Shown: piece by piece, positions 23,385-31,947 of the stretch | Position numbering within the stretch: position 1 is the first letter of the stretch | Layout: every line of letters starts with the position of its first letter | NCBI GenBank assembly: GCA_910588025.1 | Contig: CAJUQG010000014.1 | Coordinates: forward strand, 1 to 33,849 | DNA from: an uncultured Bacilli bacterium | Lineage (GTDB): Bacteria > Bacillota_I > Bacilli_A > RF39 > UBA660 | Length of the DNA: 33,849 nt | Direction: 5' to 3' | Notes under the pieces: model-generated | The model's database searches: none | What the model was told of the DNA's origin: nothing | What the model saw: only the letters and a program-made list of their open reading frames with translations | Made by a program: the position numbers and the translations under genes

Positions 23385-23415
23385 ACAAGAAAAACTGTTG
23401 ATTTTCCAACAGTTT
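23385..23415 (-). terminator. Intrinsic terminator of cotE
   Basis: On the minus strand AAACTGTTG and CAACAGTTT form a perfect 9-bp stem with a 6-nt loop, followed by a short T-run. It lies 7 bp beyond the cotE stop. Confidence 0.8.
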
Positions 23416-23421
23416 ATAGGA

Positions 23422-23958
23422 TTAATTTAAGTATTCAGTGTCAACATTAGATATTTCTTCTACATCTGCTGTAGTAATTTCTTCTTCATCAAGAATTTCT
23501 TCATAATCATCTTCGTCATCTTCAACTGGTACCTTTAATTTTGTATCTCCCACAACTTCAATGCCTAATTCTTTTTCAATATCCAAATTAACAACACCAT
23601 TATCTACAGTTACATTGGTCACAGTTGGTTGTCTTAAACTTCTTACAATAATTTCTGAAGAATCCGTTAAGTGTTGCTCATCTTTTAAACGAATATTCAT
23701 TGGATCATTGTATTGAAATCTTGCACTACTAACAGTTGTTTTTGTATCATTCTCATAAGAATACCATACATTGACATCAAACTCTCCACTTACTAAAACG
23801 GAACCATTATTATTTCTTCCACGAAAACTATGATTGATAACCCAACACCCTAAAACCGTATCTGGTCTTTCATTCGTGTTCATTTGAAAATGAGAAGTCG
23901 TTGTCTTCTTCGCTTTTCCAACCACCGCTTTCGTTACAATTTCCTTAAAATTTGCCAT
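23422..23958 (-). CDS. cotE: Outer spore coat morphogenetic protein CotE
   Basis: A 178-aa protein matching Bacillus CotE (181 aa), which organises the outer coat on top of the SpoIVA-based layer. Hallmarks are FKEIVTKAVVGKAKK at the N-terminus, VLGCWVINHSF, the strongly conserved EFDVNVWYSYENDTKT, and VVGDTKLKV followed by a very acidic C-terminal tail (EDDEDDYEEILDEEE). GAGGAGG precedes the ATG. It is monocistronic with a strong terminator. A sigma-E-like element lies upstream. CotE is confined to Bacilli, so it is a useful taxonomic marker. Confidence 0.95.
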   Translation of the reverse strand: MANFKEIVTKAVVGKAKKTTTSHFQMNTNERPDTVLGCWVINHSFRGRNNNGSVLVSGEFDVNVWYSYENDTKTTVSSARFQYNDPMNIRLKDEQHLTDSSEIIVRSLRQPTVTNVTVDNGVVNLDIEKELGIEVVGDTKLKVPVEDDEDDYEEILDEEEITTADVEEISNVDTEYLN

Positions 23959-23977
23959 GGAATACCTCCTCTAATTT

Positions 23978-24005
23978 AATCTATGCGAATGACCTATTTT
24001 TGTTT
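23978..24005 (-). promoter_or_regulatory. Weak candidate sigma-E promoter of cotE
   Basis: On the minus strand CATAGATT (23985-23978) matches the sigma-E -10 consensus at seven of eight places, but the -35 (GAAACAA, 14 nt upstream) is poor. The predicted start would fall at the ribosome binding site, leaving a very short leader. Confidence 0.25.
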
Positions 24006-24025
24006 CAAAAAAATCATATTATAAC

Positions 24026-24054
24026 TTGCAATACTTCTTCATTTTCGATAAGAT
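24026..24054 (+). promoter_or_regulatory. Sigma-A promoter of the HIT gene
   Basis: TTGCAA (24026-24031) and TAAGAT (24049-24054) are 17 nt apart, 23 nt before the ATG at 24078. Confidence 0.6.
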
Positions 24055-24077
24055 GTACAAAGAAAAGAGGAAAAAAT

Positions 24078-24461
24078 ATGGATTGCTTATTTTGTAAAAT
24101 TGTAAAAAAAGAAATACCTTGTGATATGATATATGAAGACGATACCGTCACGGCCTTTTTAGATATTCACCCCAACGTCGATGGTCACACTTTAATAATT
24201 CCTAAAAAACACTTTGAAGATTTCACCGAACTAGACGAAAAAACTTTATTTCACATGAAAGAAGTCGCTACCAAACTTTCTAACTTGTTAATGGAAAAAT
24301 TAAATAAAAAAGGATTAACCCTAACCATGAATTACAAAGATGCACAAGAAATCAAACACGTTCATTTACATTTACTACCTGATTTACATCACAAAACCAA
24401 ATTACATCCATTAACTGAAATCAAAACTTTAATTACAAACGAAAAAGCCAGCAAAAACTGA
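24078..24461 (+). CDS. HIT-family nucleotide hydrolase
   Basis: A 127-aa histidine-triad protein that would hydrolyse nucleoside phosphoramidates or dinucleotides. It begins with CLFCKIVKKEIP and has HPNVDGHTLIIPKKH, then the triad HVHLHLLP (H94, H96, H98). The segment before the triad reads MNYKDAQEIKH where most relatives have NxG and AGQ. The start is ATG 24078 with AAGAGG upstream; reading further upstream gives only non-homologous sequence. It is convergent with the M16 gene and shares a terminator with it. Confidence 0.92.
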   Translation: MDCLFCKIVKKEIPCDMIYEDDTVTAFLDIHPNVDGHTLIIPKKHFEDFTELDEKTLFHMKEVATKLSNLLMEKLNKKGLTLTMNYKDAQEIKHVHLHLLPDLHHKTKLHPLTEIKTLITNEKASKN

Positions 24462-24468
24462 CTTTTTT
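24444..24468. terminator. Bidirectional terminator between the HIT and M16 genes
   Basis: AAAGCCAG (24444-24451) and CTGACTTT (24458-24465) form an 8-bp stem with one pair that is G-U on the minus strand and mismatched on the plus strand. T-runs follow in both directions. Confidence 0.65.
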
Positions 24469-25738
24469 AAATTTTATTTTTTAATACCACTGTAGCCATC
24501 TCTTTAAAACTTAACTCTTTCAAAACTTCTTTAATATCCGAAAGACGAATACTTTCAAATATCTCTTTTTGATGGTCTATAATCTCCCCATAATTCATAA
24601 CTTGTTCTTGCAAATTCATATTAACTTCTGTAATATCATCATAACTCAAAACCATATTTGCAATAGCAGAATGAAGCTTTCGTTTTAATGTTTTCTCATT
24701 CATCTCCATATGTGTAAGTGTCGTTTTTAAAATAGGAATCACTTCATCTGGATATTTCGACTCACCATTTAAAAACAAACATACATAGTGGCCAATAATC
24801 GATTTTTCAAATCCCAAACTAACAATTAAATCTTTATTTAAAAGTTCTTCATAAATATCTGAAGTTGCTCCAAAATTACTATTTAGTAAAAGTGTCAACA
24901 ATAAACGTAACTTATAATCACTTTTCTCTTTAAAATTCTTTCGAGGAATTTTAACACCAATTCGAAATTTTGGAACCTCAACATTTGCTTCTATTTCTTC
25001 ATAAGCATTCTGTACCTTTGCTGGTTCTCTTAATTCTTTTCGTTTCGGATTTTTCCATTCTCCCAAATCCATATCTTTCATCTTATCCTTAATAATCGTT
25101 GCAACTTCATAAGGATTAAAATTACCTGTAGCAATAAAAAACATATTCATTGGATGATAAAAAGCTTCATAAGCATTCAAAATATCCTCCAAATTCGTTT
25201 TTAAAATATCTTCTTTTGTCCCTGTAATATAATGCTGATGCTTATCATTTTTAAATAAATTACGAAACATTCCATAATATAATAAATTCCCAGGATTATC
25301 TAAATCCATTTTATTCTCTTCTACAATAATATTTTTTTCATTTTGAACCATTTTATTAGAAAAAGAAGGTGTCATCACAAATTCTACTAAATGTTCTAAA
25401 TTTTCTCTTAAATGATTCGTTCCATACACTTCATAAGAAGTATACTGAAATGTAGTAAAAGCATTGACATCACTACCATTTTGTTGATAAAAAGACTGTG
25501 CATCCTTTCCATCTCGTTCTTGAAAATTCAAATGTTCTAAAAAATGGGCAACTCCATTCGGTACAGTAACCTTTTTATTTTGAATTTGAAATTCTGTATC
25601 CAAAGAACCATATTTTACTGATAAAGTAAGATAATAACCCTTTGATTTTTCATGTACCCACATCATAATCGGTAAGCCATTGTCAGCAACATCATAATAA
25701 ATGGTTTCATTTAATCCTTGTAACTTAATTTCCTTCAT
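24467..25738 (-). CDS. M16 zinc peptidase, catalytic subunit (YmfH-like)
   Basis: This 423-aa insulinase-family protein has the inverted zinc motif H65-F-L-E-H69 and the downstream Glu in NIIVEENKMD. The second half is the inactive M16 fold. In Bacillus, the YmfF/YmfH pair is the known example of a catalytic and a non-catalytic M16 subunit encoded side by side. AGGAGG precedes the ATG. The gene overlaps the upstream M16 gene by 14 bp. No peptide precursor gene is adjacent, so a bacteriocin role like AlbE/AlbF is not supported; a housekeeping role is more likely. Confidence 0.92.
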   Translation of the reverse strand: MKEIKLQGLNETIYYDVADNGLPIMMWVHEKSKGYYLTLSVKYGSLDTEFQIQNKKVTVPNGVAHFLEHLNFQERDGKDAQSFYQQNGSDVNAFTTFQYTSYEVYGTNHLRENLEHLVEFVMTPSFSNKMVQNEKNIIVEENKMDLDNPGNLLYYGMFRNLFKNDKHQHYITGTKEDILKTNLEDILNAYEAFYHPMNMFFIATGNFNPYEVATIIKDKMKDMDLGEWKNPKRKELREPAKVQNAYEEIEANVEVPKFRIGVKIPRKNFKEKSDYKLRLLLTLLLNSNFGATSDIYEELLNKDLIVSLGFEKSIIGHYVCLFLNGESKYPDEVIPILKTTLTHMEMNEKTLKRKLHSAIANMVLSYDDITEVNMNLQEQVMNYGEIIDHQKEIFESIRLSDIKEVLKELSFKEMATVVLKNKI

Positions 25739-26999
25739 GACTTACCTCCTTTAATTCATAAATCAAAGCATGTTTCATTTTCTTGGCAAGCTTCATAATA
25801 TCCTCTTTTGTCACAGCCAGTAAATCTTCTTTGCGTTCTTCTAAAAGTGGCGTTCCTACTAAATTATGAAATAAATAATTATTAATAATACTATTTTGAT
25901 TATCCAAAGACATCGTTAAAGCAAAACATAACTGCTCTTTTGCCATCTCTAACTCTTCATCCGAAAATTTTCCTATCGCCATTTCCTTCATTGCTTTTTG
26001 AATTAACTTCACTGCTAAATTTTTATTTTTACTCTCAAGTCCAACGGAAATCAAAAGAGCTTCATCAAACTTTTGATAAATAGTCTGTACTCGATAACAA
26101 AGCGAATTATCATTCCGTAAATATTGATACAATTTAGAATTCAAACTAGTTCCACAAAAAATCTCACCAAACACCGCTAATACAGAATGATATTCTTTTT
26201 CTGTAAAACCTTGCATTTGATAACCCATTACCAAATTACTTTGAACAAACTTACCATCTTCTACTTTTTTCTTAACATCTTTCACTCGTTTATTGCGGAC
26301 AAAAGTATTTTGCTCATGCGTTTTAATCACATGATTTTTAAAATGCTTTAAAACAAGCTTTGCCATTTGGTCCATATCTAAATTACCAATAATATAAATA
26401 TCACAATAGCTAGTTTCCAATAAATTTTGATAAGATGCCACTAAACTTTCTAACGTAATACTTTCTAATTCCTCAATTGTTCCTAAAACACTTTTACTAC
26501 TTATACTATCTGGATACATTTCTTTTAAACTTTGACGAAGAGAATAATTCACTGGATTTTCTTTTAAACTTTCAATATCACTTCGAAAACGACTTTTTAT
26601 AATCTGAAACGACTTATAATCAAAACCATTTTGCTCCATATTTGGATGCATAATGGTATCAAATAAAAAAGTCAAACAATCCTCTAAGTATGATGCTTCA
26701 TCAACGTAATAAGGATCAAGAAAATCAAACACAAAATTCGTAAGCAAAGAATTACCAACCTTGGAAGTAACTCCATATAAATAGGCATTATAAAGCTCTT
26801 CCATACGAATTACAAAATCTTTGCGTGTGGGATATTTTTTAGACGAAAAACACATGATTTCTGATAAAAAACTTTTCTCAGTTAATTTAGAAGTCGATGC
26901 ATCCCCTTGAAAAACTACTTCTATATGTGCATTTTTAAATTGATCGGTTTGAATCGTAAAAATTCGAAACGAATCATATTCATAAGATTTATAAACCAT
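25725..26999 (-). CDS. M16-family protein, non-catalytic subunit (YmfF-like)
   Basis: A 424-aa insulinase-fold protein in which the HxxEH zinc motif is absent: the matching region reads SFLSEIMCFSSKKYPTRKDF. The rest of the fold is recognisable (MEELYNAYLYG, RNDNSLCYRVQ). It should be the partner that shapes the chamber with the catalytic YmfH-like subunit. The overlap of 14 bp with the next gene ensures equal synthesis. GGAGGTGA precedes the ATG. It follows the HD-domain gene by 32 bp, so the three are likely one operon. Confidence 0.9.
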   Translation of the reverse strand: MVYKSYEYDSFRIFTIQTDQFKNAHIEVVFQGDASTSKLTEKSFLSEIMCFSSKKYPTRKDFVIRMEELYNAYLYGVTSKVGNSLLTNFVFDFLDPYYVDEASYLEDCLTFLFDTIMHPNMEQNGFDYKSFQIIKSRFRSDIESLKENPVNYSLRQSLKEMYPDSISSKSVLGTIEELESITLESLVASYQNLLETSYCDIYIIGNLDMDQMAKLVLKHFKNHVIKTHEQNTFVRNKRVKDVKKKVEDGKFVQSNLVMGYQMQGFTEKEYHSVLAVFGEIFCGTSLNSKLYQYLRNDNSLCYRVQTIYQKFDEALLISVGLESKNKNLAVKLIQKAMKEMAIGKFSDEELEMAKEQLCFALTMSLDNQNSIINNYLFHNLVGTPLLEERKEDLLAVTKEDIMKLAKKMKHALIYELKEVSHEGN

Positions 27000-27031
27000 G
27001 CCTTCACCTCCACTTTATTATAACCAGTATT

Positions 27032-28165
27032 TTATTTTCTATAATCAGAATATAATTTTAATAAATAATCATCTGTCATTCCAGCTATATAATCCAGCAC
27101 TTTTCGTGCCTTACTACAAGAAAGATATGTCTCATTTTTATAATTCAAAAAATCTTGAAAAATCGCACTATCTTGACGATTCAACGTAATATCTTTTATA
27201 CAATGCTGAAAAACAGTACGAAACATTGTCTCATAACGTTCCCAATTTTCTTTAGGATTTGCTTTTAAATAAATATGTTCCATATTAAATTTTTTTAATT
27301 TTTTCATAGCATCAAAAACATGTTTACTAATACTTAACGAATTTTTTCCAAAACTTTCTTTTATTACATCCATAATAATTGTATTGATAATATCTCGATT
27401 GTGAACTCCTAAAACATCGACAATTTCTTTTGGTAAATCCTTCTTATCAAAAACCCCAAGCATACAAGCATCATCAATATCTCTTCCCAAATAAGCAATC
27501 ATATCACTAATTCGCACGACACAACCTTCCAAAGTCATTGGAACAAACGTTTTAACCACTTGCTCATCCTGATAAGATAAATGATATTCTTCTAAAAATT
27601 GTTCTTTAGTTTTCTTAATCGGCTGATAATTTTGAGCAATAAATTCACCATTGTGACACATAATGGCATCAAGAACTTGTATGGTTAAATTTCGTCCGCA
27701 TCCTCCATTTTCAACTTCCATAAGCAAACGGACACTTTGAATATTATGATGAAAATAACCTTCATTCTCTTCTAAACTAATTTGATTTAAAATAGCTTCT
27801 CCCACATGTCCAAACGGAACATGTCCTAAATCATGACCTAAACTAGCTGCTTCAATTAAATCTTCATTCAATCCAAGGGCACGTCCAATCGTACGGGCAA
27901 TTTTACTAACAAGTTGAACATGAACCATTCGTTTACTTATGTGATCATTATGCTGATAAGAAAAAACCTGCGTCTTATCCATATAACGAGTATAAGCCAT
28001 CGAATAAATAATCCGATCAATATCATGAAAAAAAGCAGGTCGAATATCTTCTAATATTTCTGAAAAACGAATTGCTTCTTCATCACGTGTCGCATATTCA
28101 CTTAAATAAAGATTGTGATTTCGCATATTTTGTTTAATAAGTAGCTGTTTTTCTTCCCAAGTCAC
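27032..28165 (-). CDS. dGTPase-like HD-domain phosphohydrolase
   Basis: A 377-aa member of the HD superfamily resembling deoxynucleoside triphosphate triphosphohydrolases. The metal site is visible as H82, H111-D112 (SLGHDLGHVPFGH), and D in RISDMIAYLGRD. The N-terminal LSEYATRDEEA is also typical of Dgt-like proteins. These enzymes cut dNTPs to deoxynucleosides and triphosphate. The start at 28165 is GTG with GGTGAT upstream; the internal ATG at 28126 lacks a binding site. It has an extended -10 promoter and leads into the M16 pair. Substrate specificity is not predictable. Confidence 0.85.
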   Translation of the reverse strand: MTWEEKQLLIKQNMRNHNLYLSEYATRDEEAIRFSEILEDIRPAFFHDIDRIIYSMAYTRYMDKTQVFSYQHNDHISKRMVHVQLVSKIARTIGRALGLNEDLIEAASLGHDLGHVPFGHVGEAILNQISLEENEGYFHHNIQSVRLLMEVENGGCGRNLTIQVLDAIMCHNGEFIAQNYQPIKKTKEQFLEEYHLSYQDEQVVKTFVPMTLEGCVVRISDMIAYLGRDIDDACMLGVFDKKDLPKEIVDVLGVHNRDIINTIIMDVIKESFGKNSLSISKHVFDAMKKLKKFNMEHIYLKANPKENWERYETMFRTVFQHCIKDITLNRQDSAIFQDFLNYKNETYLSCSKARKVLDYIAGMTDDYLLKLYSDYRK

Positions 28166-28182
28166 CTTAAATCACCGTAGAT

Positions 28183-28188
28183 ATTATA
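28183..28188 (-). promoter_or_regulatory. Extended -10 of the HD-domain/M16 operon
   Basis: On the minus strand TGATATAAT gives a perfect -10 (28188-28183) with the extended TG. It lies 17 nt before the GTG start and directly after the upstream terminator. Confidence 0.55.
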
Positions 28189-28194
28189 TCAAGA

Positions 28195-28233
28195 AAAGAA
28201 AAAAGATACCACAAGGAAATGAGGGCATCTTTT
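28195..28233 (-). terminator. Terminator of the redox operon
   Basis: On the minus strand AAAAGATGCC pairs with GGTATCTTTT (one G-U) around a 13-nt loop, followed by a T-rich tail. It lies about 115 bp beyond the stop at 28347. Confidence 0.65.
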
Positions 28234-28346
28234 ATAAAAAAGAAAGGTTTTTCTAATGTTTTCATATACATAATAAATTATAATTCCATAAAATCTTGTT
28301 CATAATATATCCCAATAATCAAAGATGATTTATAAACACATTTTTT

Positions 28347-29483
28347 CTACTTAGGCAATTTAATTTTAATATTACTCAAAGGATAACTAACACAAGGATG
28401 AATATAATGATACTCTTCATCAATGGCTCTTAAATAATGGTCATTGGTTAAAACATTACCTTCTAATAACTTACTTCTACAAATCCCACATACCCCTACA
28501 CCACAGCGTTTAGGAGCAATAATAGCAGCTCGTTCTAACGTTTTAGAAATACTTTCAAGACCATTACCAAAAACAATTTTTTCTTGCCCACCTGTCAATA
28601 CACGAATTTCAAAAGTTTCATCTAATTGACCTTTTTCACATTCATCATAACAATCATGACGAATATATTTGTTAGCAATATTTAATTCTTTTAAAATAGA
28701 ATTCATAGCTTCATATAATCCAATAGGTCCACAAACAAAATAACTCATTACATCTTTTTGATATTTTAAAATTAATTCTTTGGTAATTAAACCAGAAACA
28801 AAGCCCTCTTTTTCTTCTTCACTTAACACATAAACTACCTGGACCTTATCACATCTCTTCATAATTTCTGCAAAATCACGCTGAAAAAGGAATTCCCGTT
28901 CAGTCTTAGCATGATACAAAATAGTTAAATGAAAATCTAAGCTACCTTCACAAATTCCTTCTGCCATAGCCTTAAAAGGAATAATTCCACTTTCACTTGC
29001 AATTGCTAAAACTTCATTGGCATCTCGAAGAGATTGATAAACAAAATTTCCAAAAGGACCATGAATCGTCAAATAATCACCTATATTTACTTGATAGAAA
29101 AAATAATTAGAAACCAACCCATGCTCTACTCGTTGTACTGTAATTTGTATTTCATGTTCATGCGTCCGCTTAGAACAACAACTGATAGTAAAAGGCCGTT
29201 TATACGTTATCCCTTCAATTTGCACTTCCACCGTAATATATTGACCTTCTTGAAAAGGTGGAAATTCACGCTCACTTGTTAACACAAATGTTTTAGCCCA
29301 TCCAGACTCCACTTTTATTTCTTTCACTTGCACAGTAAAAGAAGAAGGATGTAATTCTGTAACCACTTGATTTGCTTGATAATCTTTTTTAAAAGGCTTA
29401 TGACTACTTTCTTTAATACATTTCGTTCGATCTACAGAATACTTTACTAACTTCTGTGCCTCTTTTCCATTTGAATTAGACAT
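28347..29483 (-). CDS. Flavin oxidoreductase with C-terminal [2Fe-2S] ferredoxin domain
   Basis: A 378-aa electron-transfer protein. After about 45 less-conserved residues comes a ferredoxin-reductase module: an FAD-binding barrel with KRPFTISCC, and an NAD(P)-binding lobe with ASESGIIPFKAMAEG and YFVCGPIGLYEAM. The C-terminal plant-type ferredoxin domain has the cluster ligands C327, C332, C335 and C364. It should carry electrons from NAD(P)H through FAD to the iron-sulphur cluster. The start overlaps the end of the desaturase-like gene by 8 bp, so that protein is the likely redox partner. Similar domain order occurs in Hcr-type and phenol-hydroxylase-type reductases, but the target here is not one of those. 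Confidence 0.9.
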   Translation of the reverse strand: MSNSNGKEAQKLVKYSVDRTKCIKESSHKPFKKDYQANQVVTELHPSSFTVQVKEIKVESGWAKTFVLTSEREFPPFQEGQYITVEVQIEGITYKRPFTISCCSKRTHEHEIQITVQRVEHGLVSNYFFYQVNIGDYLTIHGPFGNFVYQSLRDANEVLAIASESGIIPFKAMAEGICEGSLDFHLTILYHAKTEREFLFQRDFAEIMKRCDKVQVVYVLSEEEKEGFVSGLITKELILKYQKDVMSYFVCGPIGLYEAMNSILKELNIANKYIRHDCYDECEKGQLDETFEIRVLTGGQEKIVFGNGLESISKTLERAAIIAPKRCGVGVCGICRSKLLEGNVLTNDHYLRAIDEEYHYIHPCVSYPLSNIKIKLPK

Positions 29484-30990
29484 ACATATCTCCTTCCTCT
29501 GCCATATCTTGTAAAGTTAATATTGCTGCCTCTTCTCCACTCATATAACTTGCTGAAAAACCACTCAATCGAGGACCAAATCCTCCACAAAAATGTAAAT
29601 GAGGAATACTTTGCTCTCTTTGTCTATTTAATAAACGAGGTAATAAATTATCATAACCTTTTGCTAAATACCCATGAATAACTCCCGATGGATGACCTCC
29701 ATACCTAGCAAACGTAACTGGTGTAGCTACTTCAATCTCTTCAATGGCATCTTGAATCGAAGTTTTCGTCGCTTGTTCTAACACCTTTACAAAATGCTTA
29801 GCTATTTTTTCCTTCAAAGCAAAATAATTAGAACTTGTTACAATTTTATCAAAATCATCGGAGAATAATAAAGATGTAATACAAACAGTTGTAACGAAAG
29901 AAGATTGTTTCACCATATTTTCGTAAACAGTTACAACACATCCTGTATGATATAATTCTCGCATTCGTTTTGCTTCCAAATTACTATCTAAAGAATCATA
30001 AATAAAATAACGAGCTTCAGTAAGCCCCAACTTTTGAGGACTTTGATTAAGCCCTAAATAAACGGCAAAACCTCTTCCCCCTAAAGTTCTAGCATTACAA
30101 ATCTGATTCATTTCTTTCGTTAATTTATCTTTTGGAAGAAGAGTTGCATAAAGCATATTAGGACTAATATTAGAAATCACATGCTTTGTATAAAAAATAC
30201 TTCCATCTTCCACTTGAACGCCAGAAATCTGTTCATCTTGAAATAAAATTTTTTCTACTTTTGTAAAAAAACAAATCTCTCCACCACAACGTTCAAACTC
30301 TTCTTGAAGCGTCAAAGATAATGCAAAACTTCTCTTAACGGGATAAGCTACAGATTGAAGATAACTACAAAACAATGGCGCAAAAGAAACAAACGCAAAA
30401 TCCCTAGAAGGACTTCCATAAGTAATCCAAAACGAAGTCAATATTTCTCTAATTTTTTTAGCAATTTTTAGCTTTTCAAATACTTCTTCTAAAGAATTCG
30501 TCGAAAATTCTAAAAAACGAGGACATTCTTTTTCCAATAGCTCTTCTAAATCTGAAGAATTTTCATCAATATATTTTAAAGCCACTGTCACTTCTTTACA
30601 AATATCAAAGAAAACTTGGATACTCTCCTGACACCCTGGAACATATTCTTCCATTTTTAACAAAAAGGAAGAAAGAGAATGCGGAATCAAATATGACTCA
30701 TGCGTATTTAAAGTAATCACACAATCATCAGATAACTCTACAAAATCCAATTTTTCTTGAATTCCTAACCGTTCAAATAACTTCTTAATTTCACTGTCAT
30801 CGGAAACACTATAGCCATTTAACCCTTGCAAAGATGCGTCAAATTCAAATCTGCCACGTACAAAACTCGTTGCAAAACCTCCTGGTGTCCCGCCTGATTC
30901 TAATAAAAGAACTTTCTTGTGGGCCTTTTGTAAAGTAAGAGCAGCTACTAAACCACCATTTCCTGCGCCAATTACAATTGCATCATACAT
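29476..30990 (-). CDS. CrtI/RetSat-like FAD-dependent oxidoreductase
   Basis: A 504-aa flavoprotein of the phytoene desaturase / carotenoid isomerase / retinol saturase superfamily. The N-terminal dinucleotide-binding motif is GAGNGGLVAALTLQ with E36 (LLLESGGTPGGFA) to bind FAD. The C-terminal FAD motif FCGGFGPRLSGFSASYMSGEEAA is also present. No carotenoid synthesis gene (crtB, crtE) is nearby. The reductase encoded next suggests the enzyme may work reductively on a polyene, steroid or similar lipid. AGGAGGGG precedes the ATG, and an extended -10 lies upstream. The substrate is unknown. Confidence 0.85.
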   Translation of the reverse strand: MYDAIVIGAGNGGLVAALTLQKAHKKVLLLESGGTPGGFATSFVRGRFEFDASLQGLNGYSVSDDSEIKKLFERLGIQEKLDFVELSDDCVITLNTHESYLIPHSLSSFLLKMEEYVPGCQESIQVFFDICKEVTVALKYIDENSSDLEELLEKECPRFLEFSTNSLEEVFEKLKIAKKIREILTSFWITYGSPSRDFAFVSFAPLFCSYLQSVAYPVKRSFALSLTLQEEFERCGGEICFFTKVEKILFQDEQISGVQVEDGSIFYTKHVISNISPNMLYATLLPKDKLTKEMNQICNARTLGGRGFAVYLGLNQSPQKLGLTEARYFIYDSLDSNLEAKRMRELYHTGCVVTVYENMVKQSSFVTTVCITSLLFSDDFDKIVTSSNYFALKEKIAKHFVKVLEQATKTSIQDAIEEIEVATPVTFARYGGHPSGVIHGYLAKGYDNLLPRLLNRQREQSIPHLHFCGGFGPRLSGFSASYMSGEEAAILTLQDMAEEGDMYV

Positions 30991-31014
30991 GAATTACCCC
31001 TCCTTATTATTACT

Positions 31015-31020
31015 AGTATA
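31015..31020 (-). promoter_or_regulatory. Extended -10 of the redox operon
   Basis: On the minus strand TGCTATACT gives a -10 (31020-31015) with an extended TG, 24 nt before the ATG at 30990. No clear -35 is visible. Confidence 0.45.
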
Positions 31021-31035
31021 GCAAAAAAAGGACAA

Positions 31036-31062
31036 AAGAAAAAGAGATTCTACAAAATCTCT
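31036..31062 (-). terminator. Terminator of the CapA-ferritin-TfoX operon
   Basis: On the minus strand AGAGATT pairs perfectly with AATCTCT around a 6-nt loop and is followed by a T-run. It begins just beyond the TfoX stop. Confidence 0.75.
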
Positions 31063-31066
31063 AAAA

Positions 31067-31384
31067 TTACGAATTCTTCGTTTTACTTGCATTTTTGATA
31101 GCCAAATCATGGACTGTAGCTAAAACAATTTCTCGAATTTCTTCTTTTGATTCACTTAAAACCATATACATAGGTTTAGCAGAAGGATATGGAATAACCT
31201 CTGGCATTTCAAAAGCTTTATTCGTTTCTCCTCTTTTCACTAAAAATCGATTCTGATAAATTCCTCCAAACAATATTCCTTCATAATATAAAAGATATTC
31301 CCCCATCATTGCTCGACATGTAATATGATCTAATAAATTCAATTGTTCCAATAAATAATTTCGATAATCCTTTGTAGTTGCCAT
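31067..31384 (-). CDS. TfoX N-terminal domain protein
   Basis: A 105-aa protein matching the TfoX_N domain: L-x-x-ITCRAMMGEYLLYYEGILFGGIYQNRFLVKRG, with the conserved R-x-M-(F/M)-G-(E/G) pattern. Only this domain is present, as in many stand-alone members. In gamma-proteobacteria TfoX activates competence genes, but the single-domain Firmicute homologues have no established role, so no function is assigned. It is the last gene after CapA and ferritin-like genes, 27 bp behind the latter. Confidence 0.85.
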   Translation of the reverse strand: MATTKDYRNYLLEQLNLLDHITCRAMMGEYLLYYEGILFGGIYQNRFLVKRGETNKAFEMPEVIPYPSAKPMYMVLSESKEEIREIVLATVHDLAIKNASKTKNS

Positions 31385-31411
31385 TGTTTCACCTAACTTA
31401 ATTATAGCATG

Positions 31412-31909
31412 TTAAGTAAGAGATTGTAATAATTTTTCAAAGATTTCCAAATGTAATCGTTCATCTAAAACAATTCGTTTTAAGATTGTTTTCACATCCT
31501 CTTCTTCAATAACATGTATCAAAGAATTATATTGTAAAATAGCTTTTTGTTCAGCTTCCATATTAAGTATTAACATTTCTTTTAAATTAACTTCATAATT
31601 AACATATTTTGCGGACCAAAATTCATGTTGATCAACAATTGGGTCTAAATAAATAGGATAAACACCTAATTCTCGAATTAACTCTCCAAGTATTTGCAAA
31701 TGACGCATTTCAACAATAGCAATTTGTTCTAAAATTTCGGCAACTTCTTTCGTTTCTTTCTGTAAAACGATACTTTGAAACATATACTGATGAATCGCCG
31801 TATCTTCACTAACATCACCAGCATAAGAGTGCATAATCATTCGAGCCATTTGCGGATTTTTTTTCTTTATCATGATTTTTGGATAAGGAATATCTACTTT
31901 ACATTTCAT
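31412..31909 (-). CDS. Ferritin-like di-iron protein
   Basis: A 165-aa four-helix protein. Metal-ligand pairs are visible in the helices: E67-x-x-H70 (IVEMRHL), E118/E120 in MEAEQKAILQY, and E150-x-x-H153 (LDERLHLEIF), with E35 as another candidate. This is the ferritin/rubrerythrin-like arrangement without a rubredoxin domain. The length is close to bacterioferritin, but the haem ligand is not evident. It may store iron or scavenge peroxide. An alternative is a manganese-catalase-like coat protein of the CotJC type; the N-terminal KVDIPYPKI is compatible with that. It lies 38 bp behind the CapA gene. Confidence 0.78.
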   Translation of the reverse strand: MKCKVDIPYPKIMIKKKNPQMARMIMHSYAGDVSEDTAIHQYMFQSIVLQKETKEVAEILEQIAIVEMRHLQILGELIRELGVYPIYLDPIVDQHEFWSAKYVNYEVNLKEMLILNMEAEQKAILQYNSLIHVIEEEDVKTILKRIVLDERLHLEIFEKLLQSLT

Positions 31910-31947
31910 AAATTCACCATTATTAATGTATGTTTAAAAAAGAATTA

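Noticed and set aside
24467..26999. M16 pair as bacteriocin-processing enzymes (AlbE/AlbF type)
   Set aside because: No precursor peptide, radical SAM gene or adjacent exporter accompanies them; the YmfF/YmfH housekeeping layout fits better.
28234..28346. Possible small RNA or riboswitch between the HD gene and the redox operon
   Set aside because: Only AT-rich sequence and a terminator are present; no conserved structure is recognisable.
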